Below, one piece after another: positions 1 through 6,364 of a DNA stretch of 8,507 bases. This stretch comes from Actinomycetes bacterium (lineage in GTDB: Bacteria > Actinomycetota > Acidimicrobiia > Spongiisociales > UBA5794): the NCBI GenBank assembly GCA_023336855.1, contig JAMBLK010000198.1:1-8507 (forward strand), read 5' to 3'. Made by a program: the position numbers and the translations under genes. The notes under the pieces are model-generated. The model was not told the origin of the DNA, did not search any database, and saw only the letters and a list, made by a program, of their open reading frames with translations. Numbering within the stretch: position 1 is the first letter of the stretch; every line of letters begins with the position of its first letter.

Positions 1-12
1 GCCGGGCATCGA

Positions 13-1362
13 CTACAGAAGAGAGCGCAGTTCCCCGATCTGGTCGGCTACTGATTGGAACGAACCGCCACGGGGTGACCGTCTGGCCTCGACCGAACCC
101 TTCGGGTCGAGGAGGTCGACGTCTTCGGGGACCAGTTGTGGATGGGTGCCCTCGAGTTCGCCGGCCGTGACATCGGTGAAGTCCCTTCCCTCTGCCTTCA
201 GTGCAGCGACGAGTCCTCCGACGGCGTGGTGAGCGTCACGGAACGGCACACCCCGGGCAACGAGAGCCTCGGCGAGATCGAGAGCGACGACCCAAGATGA
301 CGGAGGAGGCGGATCGAACCTGGCGGTCTCGATCATCCCCGTCAGGGCTGCTAGCGCTGTGGTGAGCACATCGTCGGCATGGAACACCGCCCGCTTGTCC
401 TCTTGGAGGTCCCGGTTGTAGGACAAGGGAAGCCCCTTCTGGAGACTGAGAAGTCCCGTGAGATCCCCGATGACCGTCGCCGCCTTACCGCGAGCAAGTT
501 CAGCGATGTCGGGGTTCTTCTTGTGGGGCAGTGCCGACGATCCTGTCGTGTAGGAGTCGTCGTACTCGGCCCACCCGTACTCCTCCGTCGCCCAGAGGAC
601 GAGTTCCTCTGAGAGGCGCGAAAGGTGAACCATCGTCTGGACAGCCACGAACACGTACTCTGAAGCAAAGTCTCTCGACGACACGGCGTCGAGAGAGTTC
701 TCGAACGATCCGCGGAATCCGAGACTCTCGGCGACGAGATCCGGGCGCAACGGCAACGCGCTTCCTGCCGACGCTCCTGCACCGAGTGGGGACACGTCGA
801 TGCGTCCCCTCGCCTCGACGAAGCGGTCGGCGTCACGCAGCAACATCCACGCGTATGCGAGAAGGTGGTGGGCGAAAGGGATCGCCTGGGCTTGCTGGAG
901 GTGCGTGTATGAAGCCACGACCGTGTCACCCGCTTCTTCCGCCTGGTCGACGAGCACGCGCACGAGGTGTTGAATCTGCTCGACCCGGTGGTCGGCAGCA
1001 CGCCGTAGGTAGAGCCGGAGGTCGAGAGCTATCTGGTCGTTGCGCGAACGTCCCGTATGGAGGCGGCCCGCATCGTCGCCGATCAACTCACCCAGACGGC
1101 GTTCCACGGCAGTGTGGATGTCCTCGTCGGTGTCACGGAACTCGAACCGTCCAGCATGCGCCTCGTCGAGAACGTGTTCGAGTCCTTCCTTGATCCGCAC
1201 AACGGCGTCGTCGTCGAGCAGACCGACCTCGCCGAGCATGGCGACGTGAGCGAGGGATCCCGTCACGTCATCGACGAGCAGGCGCCGATCGGACGTATCC
1301 GTCGTGAACCGCCACAGCGTCTCGTCGGGCCCCGAAACGAACCGCCCGCTCCACAGGGTCAT
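13..1362 (-). CDS. argH: Argininosuccinate lyase
   Basis: This enzyme splits L-argininosuccinate into arginine and fumarate, the last step of arginine synthesis, in the cytoplasm as a homotetramer. The 449-residue product has the usual family length. Visible family motifs are the N-terminal LWSGRF (3-8), LHTGRSRNDQ (101-110), the THLQ histidine region (153-156), and the fumarase/lyase-superfamily signature GSSALPHKKNPD (274-285). That signature carries the mobile-loop catalytic serine (275 or 276). The ATG at 1362 gives the expected N-terminus. The bases just upstream (GCGGTGCGCCC) hold no good Shine-Dalgarno, unlike every other gene in this operon. It is the last gene of the arg operon, 79 bases after argG, and the spacer holds a tandem repeat and two hairpins. 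The reading frame is intact and ends in TAG 12 bases from the window edge, so any terminator lies outside. Identity is secure; how it is translated is the open question. Confidence 0.97.
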   Translation of the reverse strand: MTLWSGRFVSGPDETLWRFTTDTSDRRLLVDDVTGSLAHVAMLGEVGLLDDDAVVRIKEGLEHVLDEAHAGRFEFRDTDEDIHTAVERRLGELIGDDAGRLHTGRSRNDQIALDLRLYLRRAADHRVEQIQHLVRVLVDQAEEAGDTVVASYTHLQQAQAIPFAHHLLAYAWMLLRDADRFVEARGRIDVSPLGAGASAGSALPLRPDLVAESLGFRGSFENSLDAVSSRDFASEYVFVAVQTMVHLSRLSEELVLWATEEYGWAEYDDSYTTGSSALPHKKNPDIAELARGKAATVIGDLTGLLSLQKGLPLSYNRDLQEDKRAVFHADDVLTTALAALTGMIETARFDPPPPSSWVVALDLAEALVARGVPFRDAHHAVGGLVAALKAEGRDFTDVTAGELEGTHPQLVPEDVDLLDPKGSVEARRSPRGGSFQSVADQIGELRSLL

Positions 1363-1374
1363 GGGCGCACCGCT

Positions 1375-1389
1375 CGGCGCACCGCGCCG
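1375..1389 (-). other. Small GC hairpin just upstream of argH start
   Basis: A perfect 6-base inverted repeat (CGGCGC / GCGCCG) around a 3-base loop lies 12 bases before the argH ATG on the transcribed strand. In the argG-argH mRNA it would form a tight stem near the argH initiation region, which lacks a recognisable Shine-Dalgarno. A role in tuning argH translation is inference; short GC stems also arise by chance in GC-rich DNA. Confidence 0.4.
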
Positions 1390-1421
1390 TACTGAGTACT
1401 GAGTACTGAGTACTGAGTACT
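1389..1421. repeat. Heptanucleotide tandem repeat (GTACTGA x4.7)
   Basis: Four perfect copies of the 7-base unit GTACTGA are followed by a partial GTACT, 33 bases in all with no mismatch, in the argG-argH spacer. Read on the mRNA strand the unit is AGTACTC. It contains the palindrome AGTACT, and GAGTACTC is self-complementary, so any two copies can pair to form alternative hairpins. The unit is not a multiple of three and lies outside coding sequence, so copy-number change would alter spacing or RNA structure rather than a protein. It is too short and lacks spacers, so it is not a CRISPR. Confidence 0.95.
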
Positions 1422-1439
1422 CGCCGGCGGCAGCCGGTG
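1422..1439 (-). other. Hairpin just after argG stop
   Basis: A 5-base inverted repeat (CCGGC / GCCGG, at 1424-1428 and 1433-1437) with a 4-base loop starts a few bases after the argG stop codon on the transcribed strand. No T-run follows; the heptamer repeat comes next. It could be a weak pause or partial-termination element, or protect the 3' end of a processed upstream message. It does not look like a strong terminator. Confidence 0.35.
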
Positions 1440-1441
1440 GC

Positions 1442-2659
1442 TCACTCGCCTTCTCCCATTCGCTTTTCTGCGAAGGTTCTCAACCTGAGACTCTGGAGAC
1501 GGATGAAGCCATCGGCGTCGGACTGGTCGTAGACCTCGTCGGCCTCAAAGGTCACGGTCGCTTCGTCATAGAGGTCGTGACTCGTCGAACGACGCCCTTC
1601 GATCACCACTTGTCCCTTGTACAACCGAAGCCTGGCCTCGCCGTTGACACGGGTCTGCACATCGTCCATGAACGCCTGGAGAGCTTCTCTCTCCGGTGAG
1701 TACCAGAACCCGTTGTAGACCATCTCGGCGTAGCGGTTCGAGAGTTCGTCGCGGAGGTGGGTGACCTCACGATCGAGCGTCAATGACTCCACGGCACGGT
1801 GAGCGTGGTAGATCACCGTTCCTCCCGGCGTCTCGTAGACCCCGCGGCTCTTCATCCCGACGAAACGGTTCTCGACAATGTCGACCCGACCGACACCGTG
1901 ACGCCCGCCAATCTCGTTCAGCAGCGTCAACAACGCGACGGGGCCCATCTCGACACCGTTCACCGACACCGGGTTCCCCGATCGGAAACCAACCGTGATG
2001 ACCTCCGGCTCGTCGGGAGCATCCCCGGGGTCTGTCGTCATTCGGAACATCCCCGGAGGAGGGCTCACCCACGGATCTTCGAGCACGCCACCCTCATAGG
2101 AGATGTGGAGCAGGTTCGCGTCCATGGAGTAGGGCATCTCGGGGGTGGTCGGCACCGGGATGTTGAAGCGCTTCGCGTAGTCCTCGAGATCGGCCCGGCC
2201 CTTCATGTCCCACTCGCGCCACGGAGCGATCACCTTGATGTCCGGTTTCAGGGCGTATGCAGACAATTCGAACCGCACCTGATCGTTGCCCTTGCCGGTC
2301 GATCCGTGGGCAATGGCGTCGGCGCCCGTCTCCTCCGCAACCCGCACAAGGCCCTTTGAGATGACCGGCCGAGCCAGCGACGTCCCCATGAGGTAGTAGC
2401 CCTCGTACAGGGCACTGGAACGAACTGCGGGAAACACGAAGTCCTCGACGAATTCCTCTATCAGGTCTTCGGTGATCGCCTCGACTGCCCCCGTTGCAAG
2501 CGCCTTCTCATGCGCCTCCTCGGCTTCCTCGCCCTGGCCGACGTCTGCCGTGTACGTCACCACCTCGGCTCCGTATTCCTCGATGATCCATCTCAAGATG
2601 ATGGATGTGTCGAGGCCTCCGCTGTAAGCGAGAACGACCTTCTTGATTCCACGTTTCAC
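1442..2659 (-). CDS. argG: Argininosuccinate synthase
   Basis: The enzyme condenses citrulline with aspartate using ATP to make argininosuccinate, the substrate of ArgH. The product is 405 residues, typical of the common bacterial argininosuccinate synthase rather than the longer E. coli type. The N-terminal ATP-pyrophosphatase P-loop AYSGGLDTS is at 11-19. The substrate-binding stretches YLMGTSLARP (89-98) and GSTGKGNDQVRFE (119-131) are intact. I chose the GTG at 2659 because it begins exactly where the family does (MKRGIKKVVLAYSGG) and has AAGGAG six bases upstream. An upstream in-frame ATG at 2713 would add 18 unrelated residues inside argR. The start follows the argR stop by one base, so translation is probably coupled. 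No frameshift or missing active-site residue is seen. Confidence 0.97.
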   Translation of the reverse strand: MKRGIKKVVLAYSGGLDTSIILRWIIEEYGAEVVTYTADVGQGEEAEEAHEKALATGAVEAITEDLIEEFVEDFVFPAVRSSALYEGYYLMGTSLARPVISKGLVRVAEETGADAIAHGSTGKGNDQVRFELSAYALKPDIKVIAPWREWDMKGRADLEDYAKRFNIPVPTTPEMPYSMDANLLHISYEGGVLEDPWVSPPPGMFRMTTDPGDAPDEPEVITVGFRSGNPVSVNGVEMGPVALLTLLNEIGGRHGVGRVDIVENRFVGMKSRGVYETPGGTVIYHAHRAVESLTLDREVTHLRDELSNRYAEMVYNGFWYSPEREALQAFMDDVQTRVNGEARLRLYKGQVVIEGRRSTSHDLYDEATVTFEADEVYDQSDADGFIRLQSLRLRTFAEKRMGEGE

Positions 2660-2660
2660 T

Positions 2661-3110
2661 TCATACTCCTTCGATTTCGGCAGCCACCACCGCTGCGTTG
2701 AGGGACCCGTCAATCGCTATGAACACGGTGTCGTTCCCGGCCACGGTTCCCAGCACACCCGCTATCCCCGCAGCGTCGACCTTCCCGGCCACGAGATTGG
2801 CTGCGCCGGGAGGCACGTGGAGGACAACGAGTGACCCGGTGCAGGTAACCGAGTCAACGAACTCGTTCACTGTCGACGTCAACGCTGATCGCCCTCGGCG
2901 GACCTCCAGTGGATCTTGAACGAGATAGCGAGCGACTTCTCCGTTCGTCATCTTGGTCGCCCCGATTGCCTCGAGATCGCGAGAGATCGTCGTCTGAGTG
3001 ACATCGTGCCCGGAATCGGCAAGCAACCGTCTCAGCTGTGCCTGGCTCTCGATCGTCTCGGTCGCAACCAGTCGGGTCACAAGCCTCCGTCTCGCTTCTG
3101 TGCCACTCAT
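2661..3110 (-). CDS. argR: Arginine repressor ArgR, with Asn at the first ligand Asp
   Basis: This is the transcriptional regulator of arginine genes: a hexamer that binds ARG boxes when loaded with its amino-acid co-repressor. The 149-residue protein has the N-terminal winged helix-turn-helix (about 5-70), with SQAQLRRLLADSG (22-34) and the recognition-helix region TQTTISRDL (38-46). Its C-terminal oligomerisation and ligand domain covers about 80-149. The ligand motif reads GTVAGNDT (121-128). Asn126 aligns with Asp128 of E. coli ArgR (GTIAGDDT), while the second Asp is kept as Asp127. The ATG at 3110 overlaps the argB stop as ATGA; an AAGGAG lies 11 bases upstream, a somewhat long spacing, so coupling to argB may matter. 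Being inside the operon it controls suggests autoregulation via the site upstream of argC. The family call is very secure; the ligand is less certain because of Asn126. Confidence 0.95.
   Translation of the reverse strand: MSGTEARRRLVTRLVATETIESQAQLRRLLADSGHDVTQTTISRDLEAIGATKMTNGEVARYLVQDPLEVRRGRSALTSTVNEFVDSVTCTGSLVVLHVPPGAANLVAGKVDAAGIAGVLGTVAGNDTVFIAIDGSLNAAVVAAEIEGV
2666..2671 (-). promoter_or_regulatory. Ribosome binding site of argG
   Basis: AAGGAG on the minus strand lies six bases before the GTG at 2659, inside the last codons of argR. It fixes the argG start at this GTG rather than the in-frame ATG at 2713. Confidence 0.85.
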
Positions 3111-4015
3111 AGAACGAACGGCTCCTTGGTGATCGTCGTCCCTATCCCCTCCGGCGTGAAGATCTCAAGGAGGACTGAATGCTGGATTCGTCCATCGAGA
3201 ATGTGGACCCGTTCGACCCCGGCTTCAATCGCCTGCACGCATGCCCGGAGTTTCGGCAGCATCCCTGCAGACACTGTGCCGGAAGCAAGGAGGTCCTTGA
3301 TGCCGTCCTCCGTCGAGCGAGCGATCAGCGTGTCCTCATTGCCGAACACGCCATAGAGACCCTCGACATCGGTCAGAAAGATGAGTTTCTTGGCCCCGAG
3401 CGCCTCGGCTAGGGCGCCGGCGGCAGCGTCGGCGTTGACGTTGTACACCTGGCCGTCCTCACCCCTCGCAAGAGGTGCGATCACGGGGACGAAGTCTCGA
3501 TCCTGCAGGCTTGAGATAAGAGCGGGATTGACTTCCGTGATCTCACCGACGAAGCCGAGGCGATCGTCCTTCGGTTGTGCGACGAAGAGGTTGCCGTCCA
3601 GACCGTTGATGCCGGTTGCCACTGATCCGTGGGCGTTGATCAGGCGAACGATGTCTGGGTTGATCTCCCCGGCGAGGGTCGACTGAACGACGCGCATGGT
3701 CTCAGCGTCGGTGATCCGAAGACCCTCGACGAATTGCGGCTCGACCCCCCGCTGATGCATCGCTTTGCTGATGTGAGGACCGCCACCATGAACGATGACC
3801 GGATCGATACCGACGTAGTAGAGCATCGCGATGTCATCGGCGAACGTGCTTCGGAGTCCTTCGTCCACCATCGCCGAACCGCCGTACTTGATCACGACGG
3901 TTGTGTCCCGGAACTCTTTGATGAACGACAACGACTCGGAGAAGATCTTGGCCTTGCCCATCGTTCGGGCGATCGTCGATTTCCCGCGGTCCGGTGCGGT
4001 GTGACCTGTGGTCAT
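3107..4015 (-). CDS. argB: Acetylglutamate kinase, predicted arginine-sensitive type
   Basis: ArgB phosphorylates N-acetylglutamate with ATP, the second pathway step, and is the usual feedback target when acetyl groups are recycled by ArgJ. The 302-residue product belongs to the amino-acid kinase family. It shows KYGGSAM (43-49), the glycine-rich HGGGPHIS (76-83), FVEGLRITD (95-103), NVNADAAAG (192-200), LTDVEGL (214-220) and GMLPKL (251-256). Two traits match arginine-inhibited hexameric enzymes: an N-terminal extension with an amphipathic helix-like stretch before the kinase core (about 20-36), and a C-terminal segment LLEIFTPEGIGT (282-293) resembling the known arginine-site signature. Feedback inhibition is inferred from these. 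The ATG at 4015 overlaps the argJ stop (ATGA) and has GGAG five bases upstream. A second Met at residue 19 is a possible but less favoured start. Confidence 0.97.
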   Translation of the reverse strand: MTTGHTAPDRGKSTIARTMGKAKIFSESLSFIKEFRDTTVVIKYGGSAMVDEGLRSTFADDIAMLYYVGIDPVIVHGGGPHISKAMHQRGVEPQFVEGLRITDAETMRVVQSTLAGEINPDIVRLINAHGSVATGINGLDGNLFVAQPKDDRLGFVGEITEVNPALISSLQDRDFVPVIAPLARGEDGQVYNVNADAAAGALAEALGAKKLIFLTDVEGLYGVFGNEDTLIARSTEDGIKDLLASGTVSAGMLPKLRACVQAIEAGVERVHILDGRIQHSVLLEIFTPEGIGTTITKEPFVL

Positions 4016-5172
4016 GATCGCTCCGCGTTGAAACGCACGTAGTCGGGAGTCAGGTCGGTCGTAAACACGCGAGCCGTTCCCGGACCCTTCCCGACACTGA
4101 TTGCCACACCGAAGTCGCCGGCCATGGCAGCACTGATTGCGTCTTCGTCGACCGTGACCCCTACACCTGATCGAGCGACGGTTGTGCCGGCGAACGCGAT
4201 GGTGACGTCGTCGAAGTCAACTTCTTCATCCACTTCGCCGAGCGCACCAACGATTCTGCCCCAGTTCGGATCGGCCCCGTAGAACGACGAGCGGACGAGG
4301 ACCGAGTCGGAGACCTGCCTACCGATGTTCCGTGCAGCACCGTCATCCACAGCACCGGTCACCGCGATCGTGACGACTCGAGAGGCCCCTTCAGCGTCCG
4401 CGGCGATGTGCCGTGCCAGTTGGACGGTCGCACCGGTGAGCGCTGCGGCGAGATCCTCGGGTTCGGGGGTGAACCCGGAGGCCCCTGAAGCCAGCGCTAT
4501 GACGGTGTCGTTCGTCGAGGGACACCCATCGACGTTGAGAGCATGGAACGAGTGATCGACCGCGATCCGGAGTGCTTCGTCGAGGACGCTCGACGTAACG
4601 GCTGCATCGGTGGTGAGAACGACCAGCATGGTGGCCATGTCGGGGCGGATCATGCCTGCGCCCTTCGCCATCCCGCCGACCGTGAATCCCTCGGCCGTAA
4701 CCACGACCTGTTTCGGCTCGGTGTCGGTGGTCATGATCGCCCAGGCAGCGGCAGTTCCGTCGGCATCGGAGTCGCCGAGTCCCTCGATCGCGTCCGCAAC
4801 ACCGGCGGTCACGGCCTCGGGGGCAAGGTGAGTTCCGATCATGCCCGTGGAACAAATGAGGATGTCCTCCGGTGCACATCCCAGGAGTTCGGCAGTGCGG
4901 TTGGCCGTCAACTCCGCCACGGCACGCCCGCGTTTCCCCGTCGATGCGTTCGCACATCCCGAGTTCAGGACGACGGCCCGCGCCGTCGGAGCAACGCTGA
5001 GATGCTTGCGAGAGAGCCGGACGGGTGCGGCTGCCGCCATGTTGGTTGTGAACACCGCGGCGGCCGGGACCGGAGCGCGGGTGGAGACGATCGCCAGATC
5101 GAGTTCTCCACTGCTCTTGATTCCAGCGGAGACGCCCACGGCCTCGAAACCCTTCGGTGCAACGACACTCAC
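4012..5172 (-). CDS. argJ: Glutamate N-acetyltransferase (ornithine acetyltransferase)
   Basis: ArgJ moves the acetyl group from N-acetylornithine to glutamate, releasing ornithine and regenerating acetylglutamate; some members also use acetyl-CoA. The product is 386 residues, normal for the family. It is an Ntn-type enzyme made as a precursor that cuts itself before a threonine. The cleavage region KGAGMIRPDMATML is present, placing the nucleophile at Thr181 (numbered from the GTG). NSGCANA (70-76), STGMIG (108-113) and a C-terminal GADPNWGRI also match the family. The sequence cannot tell the mono- from the bifunctional form. I chose GTG 5172 because it makes a 4-base GTGA overlap with argC, has GGAAGG nine bases upstream, and matches the junction style of the operon. 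An ATG at 5181 would add three residues but sits directly against the ribosome site. Confidence 0.96.
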   Translation of the reverse strand: MSVVAPKGFEAVGVSAGIKSSGELDLAIVSTRAPVPAAAVFTTNMAAAAPVRLSRKHLSVAPTARAVVLNSGCANASTGKRGRAVAELTANRTAELLGCAPEDILICSTGMIGTHLAPEAVTAGVADAIEGLGDSDADGTAAAWAIMTTDTEPKQVVVTAEGFTVGGMAKGAGMIRPDMATMLVVLTTDAAVTSSVLDEALRIAVDHSFHALNVDGCPSTNDTVIALASGASGFTPEPEDLAAALTGATVQLARHIAADAEGASRVVTIAVTGAVDDGAARNIGRQVSDSVLVRSSFYGADPNWGRIVGALGEVDEEVDFDDVTIAFAGTTVARSGVGVTVDEDAISAAMAGDFGVAISVGKGPGTARVFTTDLTPDYVRFNAERS

Positions 5173-6200
5173 GGCATCCATCCTTCCATCGGGAGCCCAG
5201 ACGTCTCGTCGAGACCGAGCATCAGGTTCGCCGCCTGCACAGCCTGCCCCGCCGCGCCTTTCACGAGGTTGTCGATCGCACAGATGATGACCGCCGTACC
5301 GGTGCGCTCGTCGAGGTTCACGGAGATCAGCGCCCGGTTGGAACCCGTGACCCACCTGGTCTCCGGGGACCCGGCTACCAGGGACACGAATGGTTCATCC
5401 TGATAAACGTGCTCGAGTGCGGCGACCACGTCGTCGAGCGTCGTCCCCGTCACGGTCTGTGCGTAGATCGTGGTGAGGATGCCCCGTTGCATCGGTACGA
5501 GGTGCGGGGTGAAGATGAGTTCGACTGGAGAGGCAGATTCCAGGTCGAGTGCTCTCTCCATCTCCGGCTGGTGCCGGTGCTCAAGGATCTTGTAGGCCTT
5601 CGCCGATTCGTCCACCGCTCCAAATTGGAGGCCGGCCTGGACTCCCCTCCCCGCACCCGAAACGCCTGACATCGAATCGACAATGATCCGGGTCGGTTCG
5701 ACGAGTCCCGCGGCCAGGAGCGGCGCAAGGGGAAGGATCGTCGACGTCGGATAGCACCCCGGGGACGCGACCCGATCCGTTCCGGAGATCTCGGAGCGGT
5801 GGCGCTCCGGCAATCCGTACACCCAGTGACCGAGTTGGTCTGGATACGGGTGGTCGTCGCCGTACGCGTTGAGATAGCGCTGCGGTGTGTCGAGTCGGAA
5901 GTCGCTGCCGAGGTCGACAACGGGTATCCCCCGGTCCAGCAGCGCCATCGCCGGGACCGACGAAGCCCCGTGAGGAAGAGCAAGAAACGCGAGACCAACG
6001 TCTGGAACGACCTCGGGGTCATTCGCTCCAAGGATTCGGTGTCCGTCGCGCAGGTGCGGGTGAACGGAGCCGAGCGTCTTGCCGGCGGTCGAGAAGGCGC
6101 CGAGGTACCCGACGTTGAGATCGGGGTGTCCGTCCACCAGACGGATCAACTCACCGCCGGCGTAACCGGACGAACCAAGAATTGCGATAGAAGTAGCCAC
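5169..6200 (-). CDS. argC: N-acetyl-gamma-glutamyl-phosphate reductase
   Basis: ArgC reduces N-acetylglutamyl phosphate to the semialdehyde with NADPH, the third pathway step, using a cysteine thioester. The 343-residue product starts with the nucleotide-binding motif GSSGYAGGEL (9-18). It carries VYGLPE (127-132), the catalytic SPGCYPTS with Cys149, and a conserved histidine in HRHQPE (His210). The open frame extends 57 codons further upstream, but that extension is unlike the family and runs through the promoter region. I take GTG 6200, which has GAGGA six bases upstream and puts the NADP motif at the expected place. It is the first gene of the operon and its stop overlaps the argJ start. 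The AT-rich upstream block looks like an ArgR-controlled promoter. The acylphosphate from ArgB is the direct substrate, consistent with co-expression. Confidence 0.97.
   Translation of the reverse strand: MATSIAILGSSGYAGGELIRLVDGHPDLNVGYLGAFSTAGKTLGSVHPHLRDGHRILGANDPEVVPDVGLAFLALPHGASSVPAMALLDRGIPVVDLGSDFRLDTPQRYLNAYGDDHPYPDQLGHWVYGLPERHRSEISGTDRVASPGCYPTSTILPLAPLLAAGLVEPTRIIVDSMSGVSGAGRGVQAGLQFGAVDESAKAYKILEHRHQPEMERALDLESASPVELIFTPHLVPMQRGILTTIYAQTVTGTTLDDVVAALEHVYQDEPFVSLVAGSPETRWVTGSNRALISVNLDERTGTAVIICAIDNLVKGAAGQAVQAANLMLGLDETSGLPMEGWMP
5182..5187 (-). promoter_or_regulatory. Ribosome binding site of argJ
   Basis: GGAAGG on the minus strand lies nine bases before the GTG at 5172 and directly against the alternative ATG at 5181. 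The spacing favours the GTG as the argJ start. Confidence 0.65.
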
Positions 6201-6206
6201 AGCGAG

Positions 6207-6211
6207 TCCTC
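6207..6211 (-). promoter_or_regulatory. Ribosome binding site of argC
   Basis: GAGGA on the minus strand is six bases before the GTG at 6200. It decides the argC start against the much longer open frame beginning at 6371. Confidence 0.75.
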
Positions 6212-6223
6212 GAGAGAGCGAGG

Positions 6224-6258
6224 AATATACGCATATGCAATACGTAATGCGAAATTCA
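6224..6258 (-). promoter_or_regulatory. Probable arg operon promoter with overlapping ArgR operator
   Basis: This is the most AT-rich block in the intergenic region, standing out against GC-rich surroundings. On the minus strand there is a good -10-like TATATT (6229 to 6224), with a weak -35-like TCGCAT (6252 to 6247) 17 bases upstream. That predicts a leader of only about 20 bases before the argC GTG. Across the same bases lie ARG-box-like pieces: TGAATTTCGCATTA, the palindrome GCATATGC (6231-6238), TTGCATATGCGTAT, and TACGTA (6241-6246). ArgR boxes are imperfect 18-base palindromes often found as tandem pairs over the promoter, so ArgR binding here would block polymerase. Box boundaries are not certain from sequence alone. 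Confidence 0.55.
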
Positions 6259-6276
6259 CCCCCGGAGCACTCGCCT

Positions 6277-6293
6277 GGGACCCGGTAGGTCCC
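6277..6293. other. Short perfect inverted repeat in the divergent region
   Basis: GGGACC and GGTCCC form a 6-base inverted repeat around CGGTA. It sits between the argC promoter block and the plus-strand gene starting at 6365. It could be a binding site or a hairpin in the plus-strand leader. The rest of the 6201-6364 region shows only the argC promoter block and the ribosome site at 6353-6358. Confidence 0.3.
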
Positions 6294-6364
6294 CCGCACA
6301 AGCAGAGTTGCAGAGCCACCGCACCGCGACAACACTTGCCGTACCCAACCGCAAGGAGAGAACA

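Noticed and set aside
531..1193. Long plus-strand open frame (220 codons) opposite argH
   Set aside because: Arg/Pro-rich low-complexity translation with no family resemblance, fully antisense to a secure argH; typical GC-rich shadow frame.
1389..1421. Heptamer array as a CRISPR or attachment site
   Set aside because: Units are 7 bases with no spacers, no cas genes and no integrase nearby; it is a simple tandem repeat.
5173..5355. N-terminal extension of argJ to an ATG at 5355
   Set aside because: The extra residues are Arg/Gly-rich, unlike ArgJ, and lie inside argC. The GTG at 5172 gives a normal N-terminus and a 4-base overlap.
4543..5403. 286-codon plus-strand open frame opposite argJ and argC
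   Set aside because: It spans two secure genes, has no recognisable domain, and reads as antisense noise of GC-rich coding sequence.
6308..6336. Possible plus-strand promoter TTGCAG - 17 bases - AACACT for the DUF6325 gene
   Set aside because: The -35-like hexamer and spacing are acceptable but the -10-like hexamer is poor; too weak to list as a feature.
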